Origin: Acidobacteriota bacterium
GTDB lineage: Bacteria > Acidobacteriota > Blastocatellia > Pyrinomonadales > Pyrinomonadaceae
Assembly (NCBI GenBank): GCA_023391155.1
Contig: JAEWBM010000047.1
Coordinates: 1 to 6,758 of the forward strand
Reading direction: 5' to 3'
Length of the DNA stretch: 6,758 nt
Shown here: in pieces, positions 1 to 6,470 of the stretch
How the letters are laid out: each line of letters begins with the position of its first letter
How positions within the stretch are numbered: the stretch's first letter is position 1
Notes under the pieces: generated by a model
Databases searched by the model: none
The model's input: the letters and a program-made list of their open reading frames with translations, nothing else
What the model was told of the DNA's origin: nothing
Translations under genes and position numbers: made by a program

Positions 1-1805
1 ATCGAACAGAAATGCGGGCCGCACATTGAACAGAAATGAGCGAGCTTTGCGCCCTCGGCCGGCAGGGTTTCGTCGTGATATTCGCGAGCGACCGCCGGAT
101 CGAGTGCCAGGTTGAACTGGTCCTCCCACCGAAACTCAAAGCGTGCCTTTGAAAGAGCATTGTCCCGATACTGCGCCGCCGGGTGGCCCTTGGCGAGATC
201 GGCGGCGTGTGCTGCCAGCTTATATGTGATCACGCCTTCCTTGACGTCTTTTTTATTCGGCAGGCCAAGGTGCTCCTTCGGCGTTACGTAACAAAGCATC
301 GCCGTTCCGTACCACCCGATCATCGCGGCCCCGATGCCTGATGTGATGTGGTCATATCCCGGTGCGATATCCGTGGTCAGCGGCCCGAGCGTATAGAACG
401 GCGCTTCGCCGCAGATCTCGAGCTGCTTGTCCATATTCTCTTTGATCAGGTGCATCGGCACATGCCCGGGCCCCTCAATCATCGTCTGGCAATCCATCTC
501 CCAGGCGATCTTTGTCAGCTCGCCGAGCGTTTCGAGTTCGGCGAACTGCGCCTCGTCATTGGCGTCCGCAATGCTCCCCGGACGCAGCCCGTCGCCGAGG
601 CTAAAGCTAATGTCATAGGCACGCATGATCTCGCAGATCTCACGAAAACGCGTGTAAAGAAAACTCTCTTCATGATGTGCGAGGCACCACTTCGCCATTA
701 TCGATCCGCCTCGGCTGACGATGCCCGTCGTCCGTCGTGCCGTAAGCGGAATATACGGCAGCCGCACACCCGCATGGATCGTGAAGTAGTCAACTCCCTG
801 CTCCGCCTGCTCGATCAGCGTATCCCGATAGATCTCCCAGGTCAGCTCTTCGGCTTTCCCGTTCACCTTCTCCAGCGCCTGATAGATGGGCACCGTGCCG
901 ATCGGTACCGGTGAATTGCGAAGTATCCACTCCCGTGTCTCGTGAATGTTATCCCCGGTCGAAAGGTCCATCACCGTGTCAGCACCCCACAGAGTCGCCC
1001 ATCGCATCTTCTCGACCTCTTCCTCTATGGTCGAGGTGACCGCCGAATTCCCGATATTGGCATTGATCTTTACCAGAAAGTTCCGCCCGATGATCATCGG
1101 CTCGGCCTCCGGGTGATTAATGTTCGCCGGGATGATGGCACGGCCCCGTGCGATCTCATCCCGCACAAACTCAGGAGTCACATACTGAGGTATAGACGCC
1201 CTGAAAGACTCCCCCGCATGCTGGTGGTGCAGCGAGGAGCGGTCGCTTCGCTCGGCTTTGCGGACAAGAGTGTCCATGCTCCTCCCCAGATTTTCGCGGA
1301 CCGCAACATACTCCATCTCCGGCGTCACTATGCCGCGTCGGGCATAATGCATCTGCGTAACCGCTGTTCCCGGCTTCGCTCGCAGCACCGGCCGCTCGTT
1401 GCGAAACACGTCGTTTTCGCCCAATCCGTTACGCCCCTGCGCACGCCCCAACTTATCCGAAGCGATCTCCTCAACATCGCCGTGTGAACGGATCCACTCC
1501 AGCCGGAGCGCCGGCAGCCCGTCCCGAACACTGAGTTTCTCGCCCGGATCGGTCCACGGCCCGCTCGTGTCATACACACGCACCGGCTCGTTCAACTCGA
1601 TCGCCCCGTCGAATCCTTTCGAAGGCGAGAGCGATATCTCACGAAAAGGTACCCGCAACTTATGCTCTCCGTCAGTTTCAACGTAGATCTTTTGCGAAGC
1701 CGGCAGGCGCACGTCGTCGCTGGTCAGTTCATTTATATCGATATTTCCGTTGGATGCCCGGGTTCCATTACCCGCAGGCGCGGAGGTGCCGTTAGTGTGT
1801 TTCAT
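1..1805 (-). CDS. thiC: Phosphomethylpyrimidine synthase ThiC (3' end cut by window edge)
   Basis: ThiC is a cytosolic radical-SAM enzyme that converts aminoimidazole ribotide into hydroxymethylpyrimidine phosphate, the pyrimidine branch of thiamine synthesis. The minus-strand frame is open from the ATG at 1805 to the window edge, giving 601 residues and no stop. Family hallmarks read directly include QMHYARRGIVTPEMEY, AIIPANINHPEAEPMIIGRN, GADTVMDLSTGDNIHETREW, SLGDGLRPGS, IEGPGHVP (443-450) and TDIAPGYDHITSGIGAAMIG. The C-terminal CX2CX4C ligand set for the catalytic [4Fe-4S] cluster is C592, C595 and C600. E. coli ThiC is 631 residues, so only a short tail is missing. Relative to my recollection of E. 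coli ThiC, there are about nine extra residues before HQH (194-196). The start is fixed by an AGGGAG ribosome binding site 7 nt upstream, which lies inside the TPP riboswitch. Divergent from the permease gene. Confidence 0.97.
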   Translation of the reverse strand, partial: MKHTNGTSAPAGNGTRASNGNIDINELTSDDVRLPASQKIYVETDGEHKLRVPFREISLSPSKGFDGAIELNEPVRVYDTSGPWTDPGEKLSVRDGLPALRLEWIRSHGDVEEIASDKLGRAQGRNGLGENDVFRNERPVLRAKPGTAVTQMHYARRGIVTPEMEYVAVRENLGRSMDTLVRKAERSDRSSLHHQHAGESFRASIPQYVTPEFVRDEIARGRAIIPANINHPEAEPMIIGRNFLVKINANIGNSAVTSTIEEEVEKMRWATLWGADTVMDLSTGDNIHETREWILRNSPVPIGTVPIYQALEKVNGKAEELTWEIYRDTLIEQAEQGVDYFTIHAGVRLPYIPLTARRTTGIVSRGGSIMAKWCLAHHEESFLYTRFREICEIMRAYDISFSLGDGLRPGSIADANDEAQFAELETLGELTKIAWEMDCQTMIEGPGHVPMHLIKENMDKQLEICGEAPFYTLGPLTTDIAPGYDHITSGIGAAMIGWYGTAMLCYVTPKEHLGLPNKKDVKEGVITYKLAAHAADLAKGHPAAQYRDNALSKARFEFRWEDQFNLALDPAVAREYHDETLPAEGAKLAHFCSMCGPHFCS

Positions 1806-1810
1806 CGTTT

Positions 1811-1900
1811 TTCTCCCTTCGTCGGTATTATCCGCATCAGGTCCCTAGGGTCTCTTTTCGCACGTCGAAAAGACTCTCAGCCGGCCAGGCTCCCCTGAAA
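1811..1900 (-). promoter_or_regulatory. TPP riboswitch (THI box) of thiC
   Basis: Read on the minus strand, the region has all landmarks of the thiamine-pyrophosphate aptamer in order: AGGGGAGCC (about 1898-1890), the CTGAGA box (1880-1875), a variable arm that folds as TCTTTTCG/CGAAAAGA, ACCC, CCTGATGC (1841-1834), GGATAATACCG (1833-1823) and the closing GAAGGGAG (1820-1813). TPP binding represses thiamine genes. The AGGGAG at the 3' edge is also the only plausible ribosome binding site for the thiC ATG at 1805. The outer P1 helix can use GTTTTC (1904-1899) against the A-rich GAGAAAAAC directly before the ATG. No terminator hairpin with a T-run lies between aptamer and start, so control is most likely by direct masking of the ribosome binding site. 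Family identity is near certain; the mechanism is inferred. Confidence 0.95.
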
Positions 1901-1950
1901 ACTGTTTTGGTCAACTTAGGATATACCAATGAACAGCAAAAATAAATTTT

Positions 1951-1980
1951 GAGACAACGCAGTATTGTTTAAGTTATACT
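1951..1980 (+). promoter_or_regulatory. Candidate sigma-70-type promoter for the permease operon
   Basis: TATACT at 1975-1980 matches TATAAT at 5 of 6 positions. Upstream, GAGACA (1951-1956) leaves an 18-bp spacer; the overlapping TTGAGA (1949-1954) is a better -35 match but is 20 bp away. Transcription from here would give a leader of about 100 nt before the ATG at 2086. It is the best plus-strand candidate in the AT-rich stretch 1915-2015, but the -35 is weak. Confidence 0.35.
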
Positions 1981-1989
1981 CAATGTCAT
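1961..1989 (-). promoter_or_regulatory. Candidate sigma-70-type promoter for thiC
   Basis: On the minus strand, ATGACA (1989-1984) and AATACT (1966-1961) are 17 bp apart. They match TTGACA at 5 of 6 and TATAAT at 4 of 6 positions. A start just after 1961 would give a leader of about 55 nt before the riboswitch. The region is AT-rich compared with the genes on both sides. It overlaps the candidate promoter facing the other way. This is a by-eye match only. Confidence 0.35.
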
Positions 1990-2085
1990 TGCGATTAATT
2001 GACTTGATCATTTACGGCGCCCGCCGGAATGAGAGAGCTGCACCGTTCCGAAAGCGGATGCGGCGGTTTAGCCTAAAGGTGGCTG

Positions 2086-3516
2086 ATGACAACAACCGGA
2101 CGAGGGGTAGAAACTGACAATTTTGAAGAGAACGGCAGCGCCGCCGGGCCTGCCGGCCCACAAAGGGTTCTTGGATCTTTCGACGCCGTTGCCCTGATCG
2201 TCGGCATCGTCGTGGGCGCGGGCATCTTTAGCTTCCCCTCGCTTGTCGCACAAAACACGGCCTCGCCCGCCGCCTTTATCGGCGTATGGGTTCTGGGCGG
2301 TTTTATTTCGTTGATCGGGGCCCTCTGCTACGCCGAACTCGCCTCCACCTTTCCAAGCGCGGGCGGCGACTATCATTTCCTTCGGCGGGCATTCGGCGGC
2401 CGCTTTGCATTTCTTTTCGCCTGGGCACGGATGAGCGTCATCCAGACCGGCTCCGTCGCCATCCTCTCTTTCATCTTCGGCGATTACGCCACCCAGCTCT
2501 ACAGCCTCGGGCCCTATTCGCCTATGATCTACGCCGGCCTGGTGATCACGGTGCTCACCTTGATCAACATCATCGGCATCCAATTCGGCACCGGCACCCA
2601 GCGGATCCTAACCTCGCTCCAGATCATCGGCATTCTCGTTCTCATCGGCGTCGGCATCTTTATGGCCCCCGCGGAACCGGCTGTCGCCGCTGCAGCAAGC
2701 GGCGGCCCGCCCGCAGTGACAACGCTCGGCCTTGCCATGGTCTTTGTTCTGCTCACCTTCGGCGGATGGAATGAGGCAGCCTATATCTCGGCCGAGATGC
2801 GTTCCGGCAAGCGGCAGATCGCGCGGGCATTGATACTCGGCATACTGATCATCACGATACTTTACGTGCTGATCAATTTCGCGTACCTGAACGTTCTGGG
2901 CCTCGTCGGCGTTGCGGCATCCAGTGCGGTCGCCGGCGAAGTAATGCGGGCCACTCTTGGCGAAGGAGCGGCATGGATAATAGGCCTGATGGTCGCCGTG
3001 GCGGCCCTCACCTCCGCAAACGCCACGATATTCACGGGAGCTCGCACCAACTATGCCCTCGGCCTCGATTTCCCCGCCCTCCGTATCCTTGGCCGGTGGA
3101 ATGAACGGGCCGACTCGCCCGTGAACGCTTTTATCGTGCAGGGCCTCATCGCCTTGGCACTTGTCGGGTTGAGCATCTGGACCCGCGAGGGCATCAGTGC
3201 GATCGTCGATTACACAGCCCCGGTCTTCTGGCTCTTTTTTCTGATGGTCGGCATCTCGCTGTTTGTGCTTCGCCGCAATGAACCTGATGCGGAAAGGCCA
3301 TTTCGGGTGCCGCTTTACCCCGTAGCTCCCGCGATTTTTTGCCTCACGAGTGCCTATCTGCTCTACTCGAGCTTGGCATACACCGGTCTCGGATCGCTCG
3401 TCGGTGTCGGCGTATTGCTGGCCGGTGCCGTGGTGCTTGCCATCGTAACCTTTTTCGATACGGATTTTGATAAGCCACAAATAAGGAGAGAAGAAGATGA
3501 AATTTCCGCAGCTTAA
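2086..3516 (+). CDS. APC-superfamily amino-acid permease
   Basis: This 476-residue inner-membrane protein probably transports amino acids by proton or sodium symport or by exchange; the substrate cannot be told from sequence. About twelve hydrophobic helices are visible. TM1 (about 32-53) carries the unwound substrate-site motif GAGIF (44-48). TM2 ends in YAEL (82-85) followed by the family loop with P90 and GGDY (93-96). TM6 contains GGWNEAAY (226-233). Length and motifs fit the AA_permease_2/LAT-like group. The first 30 residues are a polar Gly/Ala-rich tail. The ATG is preceded by AAAGGTGG (2075-2082), a close but adequate ribosome binding site. The last codons contain the ribosome binding site of the following methyltransferase gene, whose ATG lies 20 bp before this stop, so the two are very likely translationally coupled. 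It is the first gene of a probable four-gene operon. Confidence 0.93.
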   Translation: MTTTGRGVETDNFEENGSAAGPAGPQRVLGSFDAVALIVGIVVGAGIFSFPSLVAQNTASPAAFIGVWVLGGFISLIGALCYAELASTFPSAGGDYHFLRRAFGGRFAFLFAWARMSVIQTGSVAILSFIFGDYATQLYSLGPYSPMIYAGLVITVLTLINIIGIQFGTGTQRILTSLQIIGILVLIGVGIFMAPAEPAVAAAASGGPPAVTTLGLAMVFVLLTFGGWNEAAYISAEMRSGKRQIARALILGILIITILYVLINFAYLNVLGLVGVAASSAVAGEVMRATLGEGAAWIIGLMVAVAALTSANATIFTGARTNYALGLDFPALRILGRWNERADSPVNAFIVQGLIALALVGLSIWTREGISAIVDYTAPVFWLFFLMVGISLFVLRRNEPDAERPFRVPLYPVAPAIFCLTSAYLLYSSLAYTGLGSLVGVGVLLAGAVVLAIVTFFDTDFDKPQIRREEDEISAA

Positions 3517-4138
3517 ATTATTTATCCTTTTTGCCCTTGCCGCCGTGGCTCTTGGCTGCGGCAACAACCGGATCGCCGAAGCCGACAACCAGGCAAGGGC
3601 CGCACAGGTGCCTCCGGTAAATTCCTCAACGCCTGAAGCTTCACCGACACGCGAACTCGACGTGCCCTATGTTCCTACCCCTGAGGCCGTTGTCGCCGAG
3701 ATGCTCTCAATGGCCGAGGTAAAGGGCGATGACGTGCTCTATGACCTTGGCTCCGGTGACGGACGCATCCCGATCACGGCCGCCAAGCGCTTCGGAACCC
3801 GCGGCGTCGGTATCGATCTCAATCCCGTCCGCGTCAAGGAAGCTAATGAAAATGCGGAGAAAGAGGGCGTGACCGACAAGGTGCGGTTTATCGAGGGCGA
3901 CATTTTTGAGGCGGATTTCAGCGAGGCGACCGTCGTCACGCTTTATCTATTGCCCCAGGTGAATCTTAGGCTCCGCGATACGATCCTCGACATGAAGCCC
4001 GGCACACGCGTTGTTTCACACAATTACGATATGGGCACTTGGGCACCCGAAAAGACCAAGACCATCAAGGTGAACGGCACCGACCATTATGTTTATTTTT
4101 GGCGGGTGCCTGAGAACAAGAAGGACGCCGTTCAATAG
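3497..4138 (+). CDS. Predicted lipoprotein SAM-dependent methyltransferase, FAM173-like (copy 1)
   Basis: 213 residues. The N-terminus MKFPQLK plus a hydrophobic stretch ending VALGC gives a lipoprotein signal with acceptor C21; -3 is A and -2 is L, so the lipobox is acceptable but not ideal. A Pro/Ser/Thr-rich linker (22-54) leads to DVPYVPTP (55-62). The Rossmann methyltransferase core follows: motif I DLGSGDGR (83-90), acidic motif II in GIDLNP (D107), EGD (D135), then VVTLYLLPQVNLRLR and KPGTRVVSHNYDMGTW. The PYVP lead-in, DLGSGDGR and the GTRVVS...W tail recall the eukaryotic FAM173A/B lysine methyltransferases ANTKMT and ATPSCKMT; this is from memory. The substrate is unknown. Start chosen on AAGGAG (3483-3488) 8 nt before the ATG. 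All SAM-binding residues look intact, which is odd for a protein predicted to be exported. It could instead be a small-molecule methyltransferase. Confidence 0.9.
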   Translation: MKFPQLKLFILFALAAVALGCGNNRIAEADNQARAAQVPPVNSSTPEASPTRELDVPYVPTPEAVVAEMLSMAEVKGDDVLYDLGSGDGRIPITAAKRFGTRGVGIDLNPVRVKEANENAEKEGVTDKVRFIEGDIFEADFSEATVVTLYLLPQVNLRLRDTILDMKPGTRVVSHNYDMGTWAPEKTKTIKVNGTDHYVYFWRVPENKKDAVQ

Positions 4139-4176
4139 TTTGTACGGCTGGCATTTATCGACATGGAGGTACTTAT

Positions 4177-4743
4177 ATGTTGAGACATTTCAAATTGGCC
4201 GCCGGCACACTGACGCTGGCATTTCTATTTTCCGTGATCGCAGCCGCTCAGGGCACCCCCGCTCCGGCTCGTACGCCCGATGTCCCCTACGTCCCGACGC
4301 CTCCCGAGGTGGTTGATGCGATGCTCCGCATGGCAAAGGTCACAAAGGGTGACGTCATCTACGATCTGGGTTCCGGCGACGGCCGTATCGTTATCGCAGC
4401 GGCCAAGAAATACGGAGCAACAGGTGTCGGCATCGACATCAATCCCACGCTTGTGGCCGAGGCTCGCGCGAACGCCAAGAAAGAGGGTGTCGCCGACAAA
4501 GTGACCTTTATCGAGGGCGACCTGTTTAAGCAGGACCTCAGCAAGGCCACGGTCGTGACACTTTACCTGCTAAGCTCCGTAAATCTCAAACTGCGGCCCA
4601 CGCTTCTCGATCTGAAGCCCGGTACGCGGATCGTCTCTCACGCCTTCGATATGGGCGATTGGCGCCCGGACAAGACCGAATATGTAGGCGGGCGTGCCGT
4701 CCATTTTTGGACCGTTCCCGCCACGAAACCTGATCTGAAATAG
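4177..4743 (+). CDS. Predicted exported SAM-dependent methyltransferase, FAM173-like (copy 2)
   Basis: 188 residues, a paralogue of the gene just upstream. From DVPYVPTP (35-42) through the NP after motif II I count 40 identities in 56 positions. The core is DLGSGDGR (63-70), GIDINP (D87), EGD (D115), TVVTLYLLSSVNLKLR and KPGTRIVSHAFDMGDW. The N-terminus differs: MLRHFK, a hydrophobic segment to about residue 21, then A22-A23-A24 before Q25, a standard signal peptidase I site with no lipobox cysteine. The product is therefore predicted to be soluble in the periplasm, or anchored if uncleaved. A strong GGAGG (4165-4169) sits 7 nt before the ATG, 38 bp after the previous stop, supporting one transcript. 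The tandem copies with two different export signals suggest duplication followed by relocation. The methyl acceptor is unknown. Confidence 0.9.
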   Translation: MLRHFKLAAGTLTLAFLFSVIAAAQGTPAPARTPDVPYVPTPPEVVDAMLRMAKVTKGDVIYDLGSGDGRIVIAAAKKYGATGVGIDINPTLVAEARANAKKEGVADKVTFIEGDLFKQDLSKATVVTLYLLSSVNLKLRPTLLDLKPGTRIVSHAFDMGDWRPDKTEYVGGRAVHFWTVPATKPDLK

Positions 4744-4761
4744 CTGAAAAGGAGGGATTAC

Positions 4762-5001
4762 ATGGCACAATGCGAAGTTTGCGGAAATGATTATTATCTT
4801 TCGTTCGAGGTTGTAACGGCGGGGAGCACGCACGTTTTCGATTGTTTTGAATGTGCGATCCATAAATTGGCGCCCGTGTGTGCCACTTGCGGGGTAAAGG
4901 TTATCGGCCACGGTATCGAAGAGTCGAAAGAGAACTACTTTTGCTGTGCAAGCTGCGCTCGTAAGGCGGGCGTCGAGGGCGCTGTCGACCACGTAAAATA
5001 A
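4762..5001 (+). CDS. Small cysteine-rich zinc-binding protein (metallothionein/TRASH-like)
   Basis: 79 residues, probably cytoplasmic, with no signal peptide. Cysteines fall in CxxC pairs: C4/C7, C28/C31, C40/C43 and C62/C65, with an extra C61. They form two similar modules, CxxC-x20-CxxC and CxxC-x18-CxxC, each with an aromatic residue just before the second pair (F26, F60). This suggests an internally duplicated treble-clef or TRASH-like zinc site. FDCFECAIHKLAP and VIGHG look like the conserved core of small bacterial proteins often annotated as prokaryotic metallothionein or hypothetical zinc ribbon; that recall is moderate. The role may be zinc storage, metal sensing or protein binding. 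GGAGGG (4751-4756) lies 5 nt before the ATG and the gap to the previous stop is 18 bp, so it is the last gene of the operon. Confidence 0.88.
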   Translation: MAQCEVCGNDYYLSFEVVTAGSTHVFDCFECAIHKLAPVCATCGVKVIGHGIEESKENYFCCASCARKAGVEGAVDHVK

Positions 5002-5037
5002 TTTCTGCTTTTGCGGGCACCTTTTTCTGGGATCTGT

Positions 5038-5071
5038 GCGTCAAATAGCGCAAAACGTTGTTTGCTTACGC
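5038..5071. repeat. Imperfect inverted repeat after the operon
   Basis: GCGT (5038-5041) can pair with ACGC (5068-5071) around an inner GCAAA (5050-5054)/TTTGC (5061-5065) stem with a 6-nt loop. No T-run follows on the plus strand, so this is not a convincing intrinsic terminator for the operon ending at 5001. On the minus strand it is preceded by TTTTTG. It may be a weak operator-like dyad upstream of the diguanylate cyclase gene, or chance. Confidence 0.2.
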
Positions 5072-5125
5072 AAAAACAGTTGTGTACCATCGTCCTTTCA
5101 TCGGTTAGGAATTTTTAAGGGTTAA

Positions 5126-5159
5126 GCAGTTGGCGGCACTGCAGGGGAAAAAGGCCGCC
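5126..5159 (+). promoter_or_regulatory. Predicted H-type RNA pseudoknot in the leader of the GGDEF gene
   Basis: GCAGT (5126-5130) pairs with ACTGC (5138-5142) to form a hairpin. Its loop contains GGCGGC (5132-5137), which is exactly complementary to GCCGCC (5154-5159). This is classic H-type geometry: stem 1 of 5 bp, stem 2 of 6 bp, loop 1 of 1 nt (5131), no inter-helix gap, and an 11-nt purine-only loop 3 (5143-5153). It ends 25 nt before the ATG at 5185. Small riboswitches such as preQ1-I and SAM-II share this topology, but I recognise no known consensus here. Function is unproven; it could be chance in GC-rich DNA. Confidence 0.4.
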
Positions 5160-5184
5160 GGGCATCTAGGGCTCTCAGCATCCC

Positions 5185-6402
5185 ATGACCGACGTATTTA
5201 TTGACCTCAGAACACTTTCGTTCGTCCTCATGCTCGTCACAGCCCTCATGGCGTCCGTGATGTTCGTCATCTGGAAGACCCAGAAAACTTACCCCGGTGT
5301 TGGTTATTGGACAGTTGCCAATCTGGTCGCCGCGATCGCATTTTTGCTCATCGCCCTCAGGGGCAGCTGGCCCGAATTTATTTCGGTGGTCGCTGGCAGC
5401 ACGCTGGCCGTCGCATCCCTCGCAATAGCTTACGAGGGCAATCGGCGTTTTCGCGAGCTTGCCCCGCATTATGGCCTTTCCATCGGCATTACCGCCGCAA
5501 ACGCCGTCGTACTCGTCTTTTTCACGTATCTCGTGCCGGATATTTTTGCCCGGATCGCGGTCGTTTCGTCGGCCTTGGTGGTGATCGCCTTTGCGTGCTT
5601 CCGTGTCTTTTGGTCGGCCCCGCAGCCGCGTGATCACACGCTGCCTTATAGGATCGTTTCAGTCACCTACCTCGCTTTCGCGGCTGTGATGGCTGGGCGC
5701 GTCATCGCCACGTACACCTTCAGCGACCTGCACGAATTTTACACGCCCGACTGGATCCAGTCCGTCTTTTTCATGTCCTTCATCGTTTTCGCGATCATCT
5801 GGACTTTTAACTACGTGATCCTGAACAATGAGCGGCTCCAGACCGAACTTCGAGGGGCTGAAACAGAACTGGTAAAGCTAGCCACCACCGATTACCTGAC
5901 CGGCCTGGCAAATAACCGAGCATTCTTCGAATTTGCCGAAGGCGAGATGAAGCGCAGCCGTCGGCATCACTTCCCCATGACGCTGGTCGTCTTCGACCTT
6001 GATCATTTCAAGGTGGTCAACGATACATATGGGCACGCCGCCGGCGATCTCGCACTCAAATCGGTCGCAGATCTCTGCAGAAAGATCATCCGCCAGAACG
6101 ACCTCGTTGCCCGCATCGGCGGCGAAGAGTTTGCAATGGTGCTGACGCACGCCGATCTGGCTCGAGGACGAGTCGTTGCCGAGAACTTCCGTGCGGCACT
6201 CGAGCATCTCGAGATCGATCATGACGGCGCCCGCATCCCCGTTACCGCTAGCTTTGGGGTAGCTGAGCTTCGGCCTTCCGATTCTGTCTCTTCCCTCCTC
6301 GGCCGTGCCGATGAGAATCTCTACCGTGCGAAATCCGAGGGCCGCAACCGCATCGGCACCGAAGCCGGCACCAACGGCCTCAAACTGATCTCTCGCCGCT
6401 AG
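5185..6402 (+). CDS. Membrane-bound diguanylate cyclase (GGDEF domain)
   Basis: 405 residues. It makes the second messenger cyclic di-GMP from two GTP at the inner membrane. The N-terminal half (about 8-210) has roughly six hydrophobic helices and is probably a membrane sensor of unrecognised ligand. A short helical linker (about 212-235) precedes the GGDEF domain: DYLTGLANNR (236-245), metal-binding FDLDHFKVVND (D271, D273) and active-site GGEEF (312-316). The allosteric I-site RQND (303-306) sits five residues before GGEEF, the usual spacing, so both catalysis and product inhibition look intact. No EAL or HD-GYP domain is present. The ATG has only a weak AGGG (5168-5171) 13 nt upstream. An in-frame TAG at 5167 rules out a start much further upstream, and starting at residue 16 would cut into the first helix. 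The leader carries a candidate pseudoknot. It appears to be transcribed separately from the upstream operon. Confidence 0.95.
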   Translation: MTDVFIDLRTLSFVLMLVTALMASVMFVIWKTQKTYPGVGYWTVANLVAAIAFLLIALRGSWPEFISVVAGSTLAVASLAIAYEGNRRFRELAPHYGLSIGITAANAVVLVFFTYLVPDIFARIAVVSSALVVIAFACFRVFWSAPQPRDHTLPYRIVSVTYLAFAAVMAGRVIATYTFSDLHEFYTPDWIQSVFFMSFIVFAIIWTFNYVILNNERLQTELRGAETELVKLATTDYLTGLANNRAFFEFAEGEMKRSRRHHFPMTLVVFDLDHFKVVNDTYGHAAGDLALKSVADLCRKIIRQNDLVARIGGEEFAMVLTHADLARGRVVAENFRAALEHLEIDHDGARIPVTASFGVAELRPSDSVSSLLGRADENLYRAKSEGRNRIGTEAGTNGLKLISRR

Positions 6403-6425
6403 ATCCGGCATGCCGCAAGGCTCGC

Positions 6426-6457
6426 GCCTACGGTTGGATCCCGCGGACCTACGCTCG
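6426..6457 (-). repeat. Two inverted units of the 21-bp repeat
   Basis: GCCTACGGTTG at 6426-6436 is the exact reverse complement of the core CAACCGTAGGC of the downstream array. A second, weaker copy, ACCTACG at 6447-6453, lies exactly 21 bp after GCCTACG, the same period as the array. This suggests a degraded array fragment in the opposite orientation. Confidence 0.55.
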
Positions 6458-6470
6458 TCCCTATCCATTG

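Larger units (their letters stand above)
5002..5184. other. Non-coding region between the operon and the GGDEF gene
   Basis: This stretch has no credible gene. It holds the inverted repeat at 5038-5071 and the candidate pseudoknot at 5126-5159. A poor promoter match, TTGCTT (5062-5067) and TACCAT (5085-5090) with a 17-bp spacer, is the only plus-strand candidate I can name. No intrinsic terminator with a T-run is evident after the stop at 5001. Confidence 0.6.

Noticed and set aside
5..38. Direct repeat GAACAGAAATG at the left edge
   Set aside because: It encodes the repeated HFCSM of the ThiC cluster motif on the minus strand, so it is coding constraint rather than a DNA repeat.
348..1487. 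Long open frames on the plus strand opposite thiC
   Set aside because: They have no family features or ribosome binding sites and lie antisense to an unambiguous ThiC frame.
2608..3588. 326-codon minus-strand open frame opposite the permease
   Set aside because: It has no recognisable domain and is a shadow of the GC-rich permease coding strand.
5002..5030. Terminator suggested by CCTTTTTC after the zinc protein gene
   Set aside because: No stable GC-rich stem directly precedes the T-run.
5072..5184. GEMM cyclic-di-GMP riboswitch ahead of the GGDEF gene
   Set aside because: The conserved GEMM sequence blocks and tetraloop/receptor pattern are absent; only a simple pseudoknot is visible.
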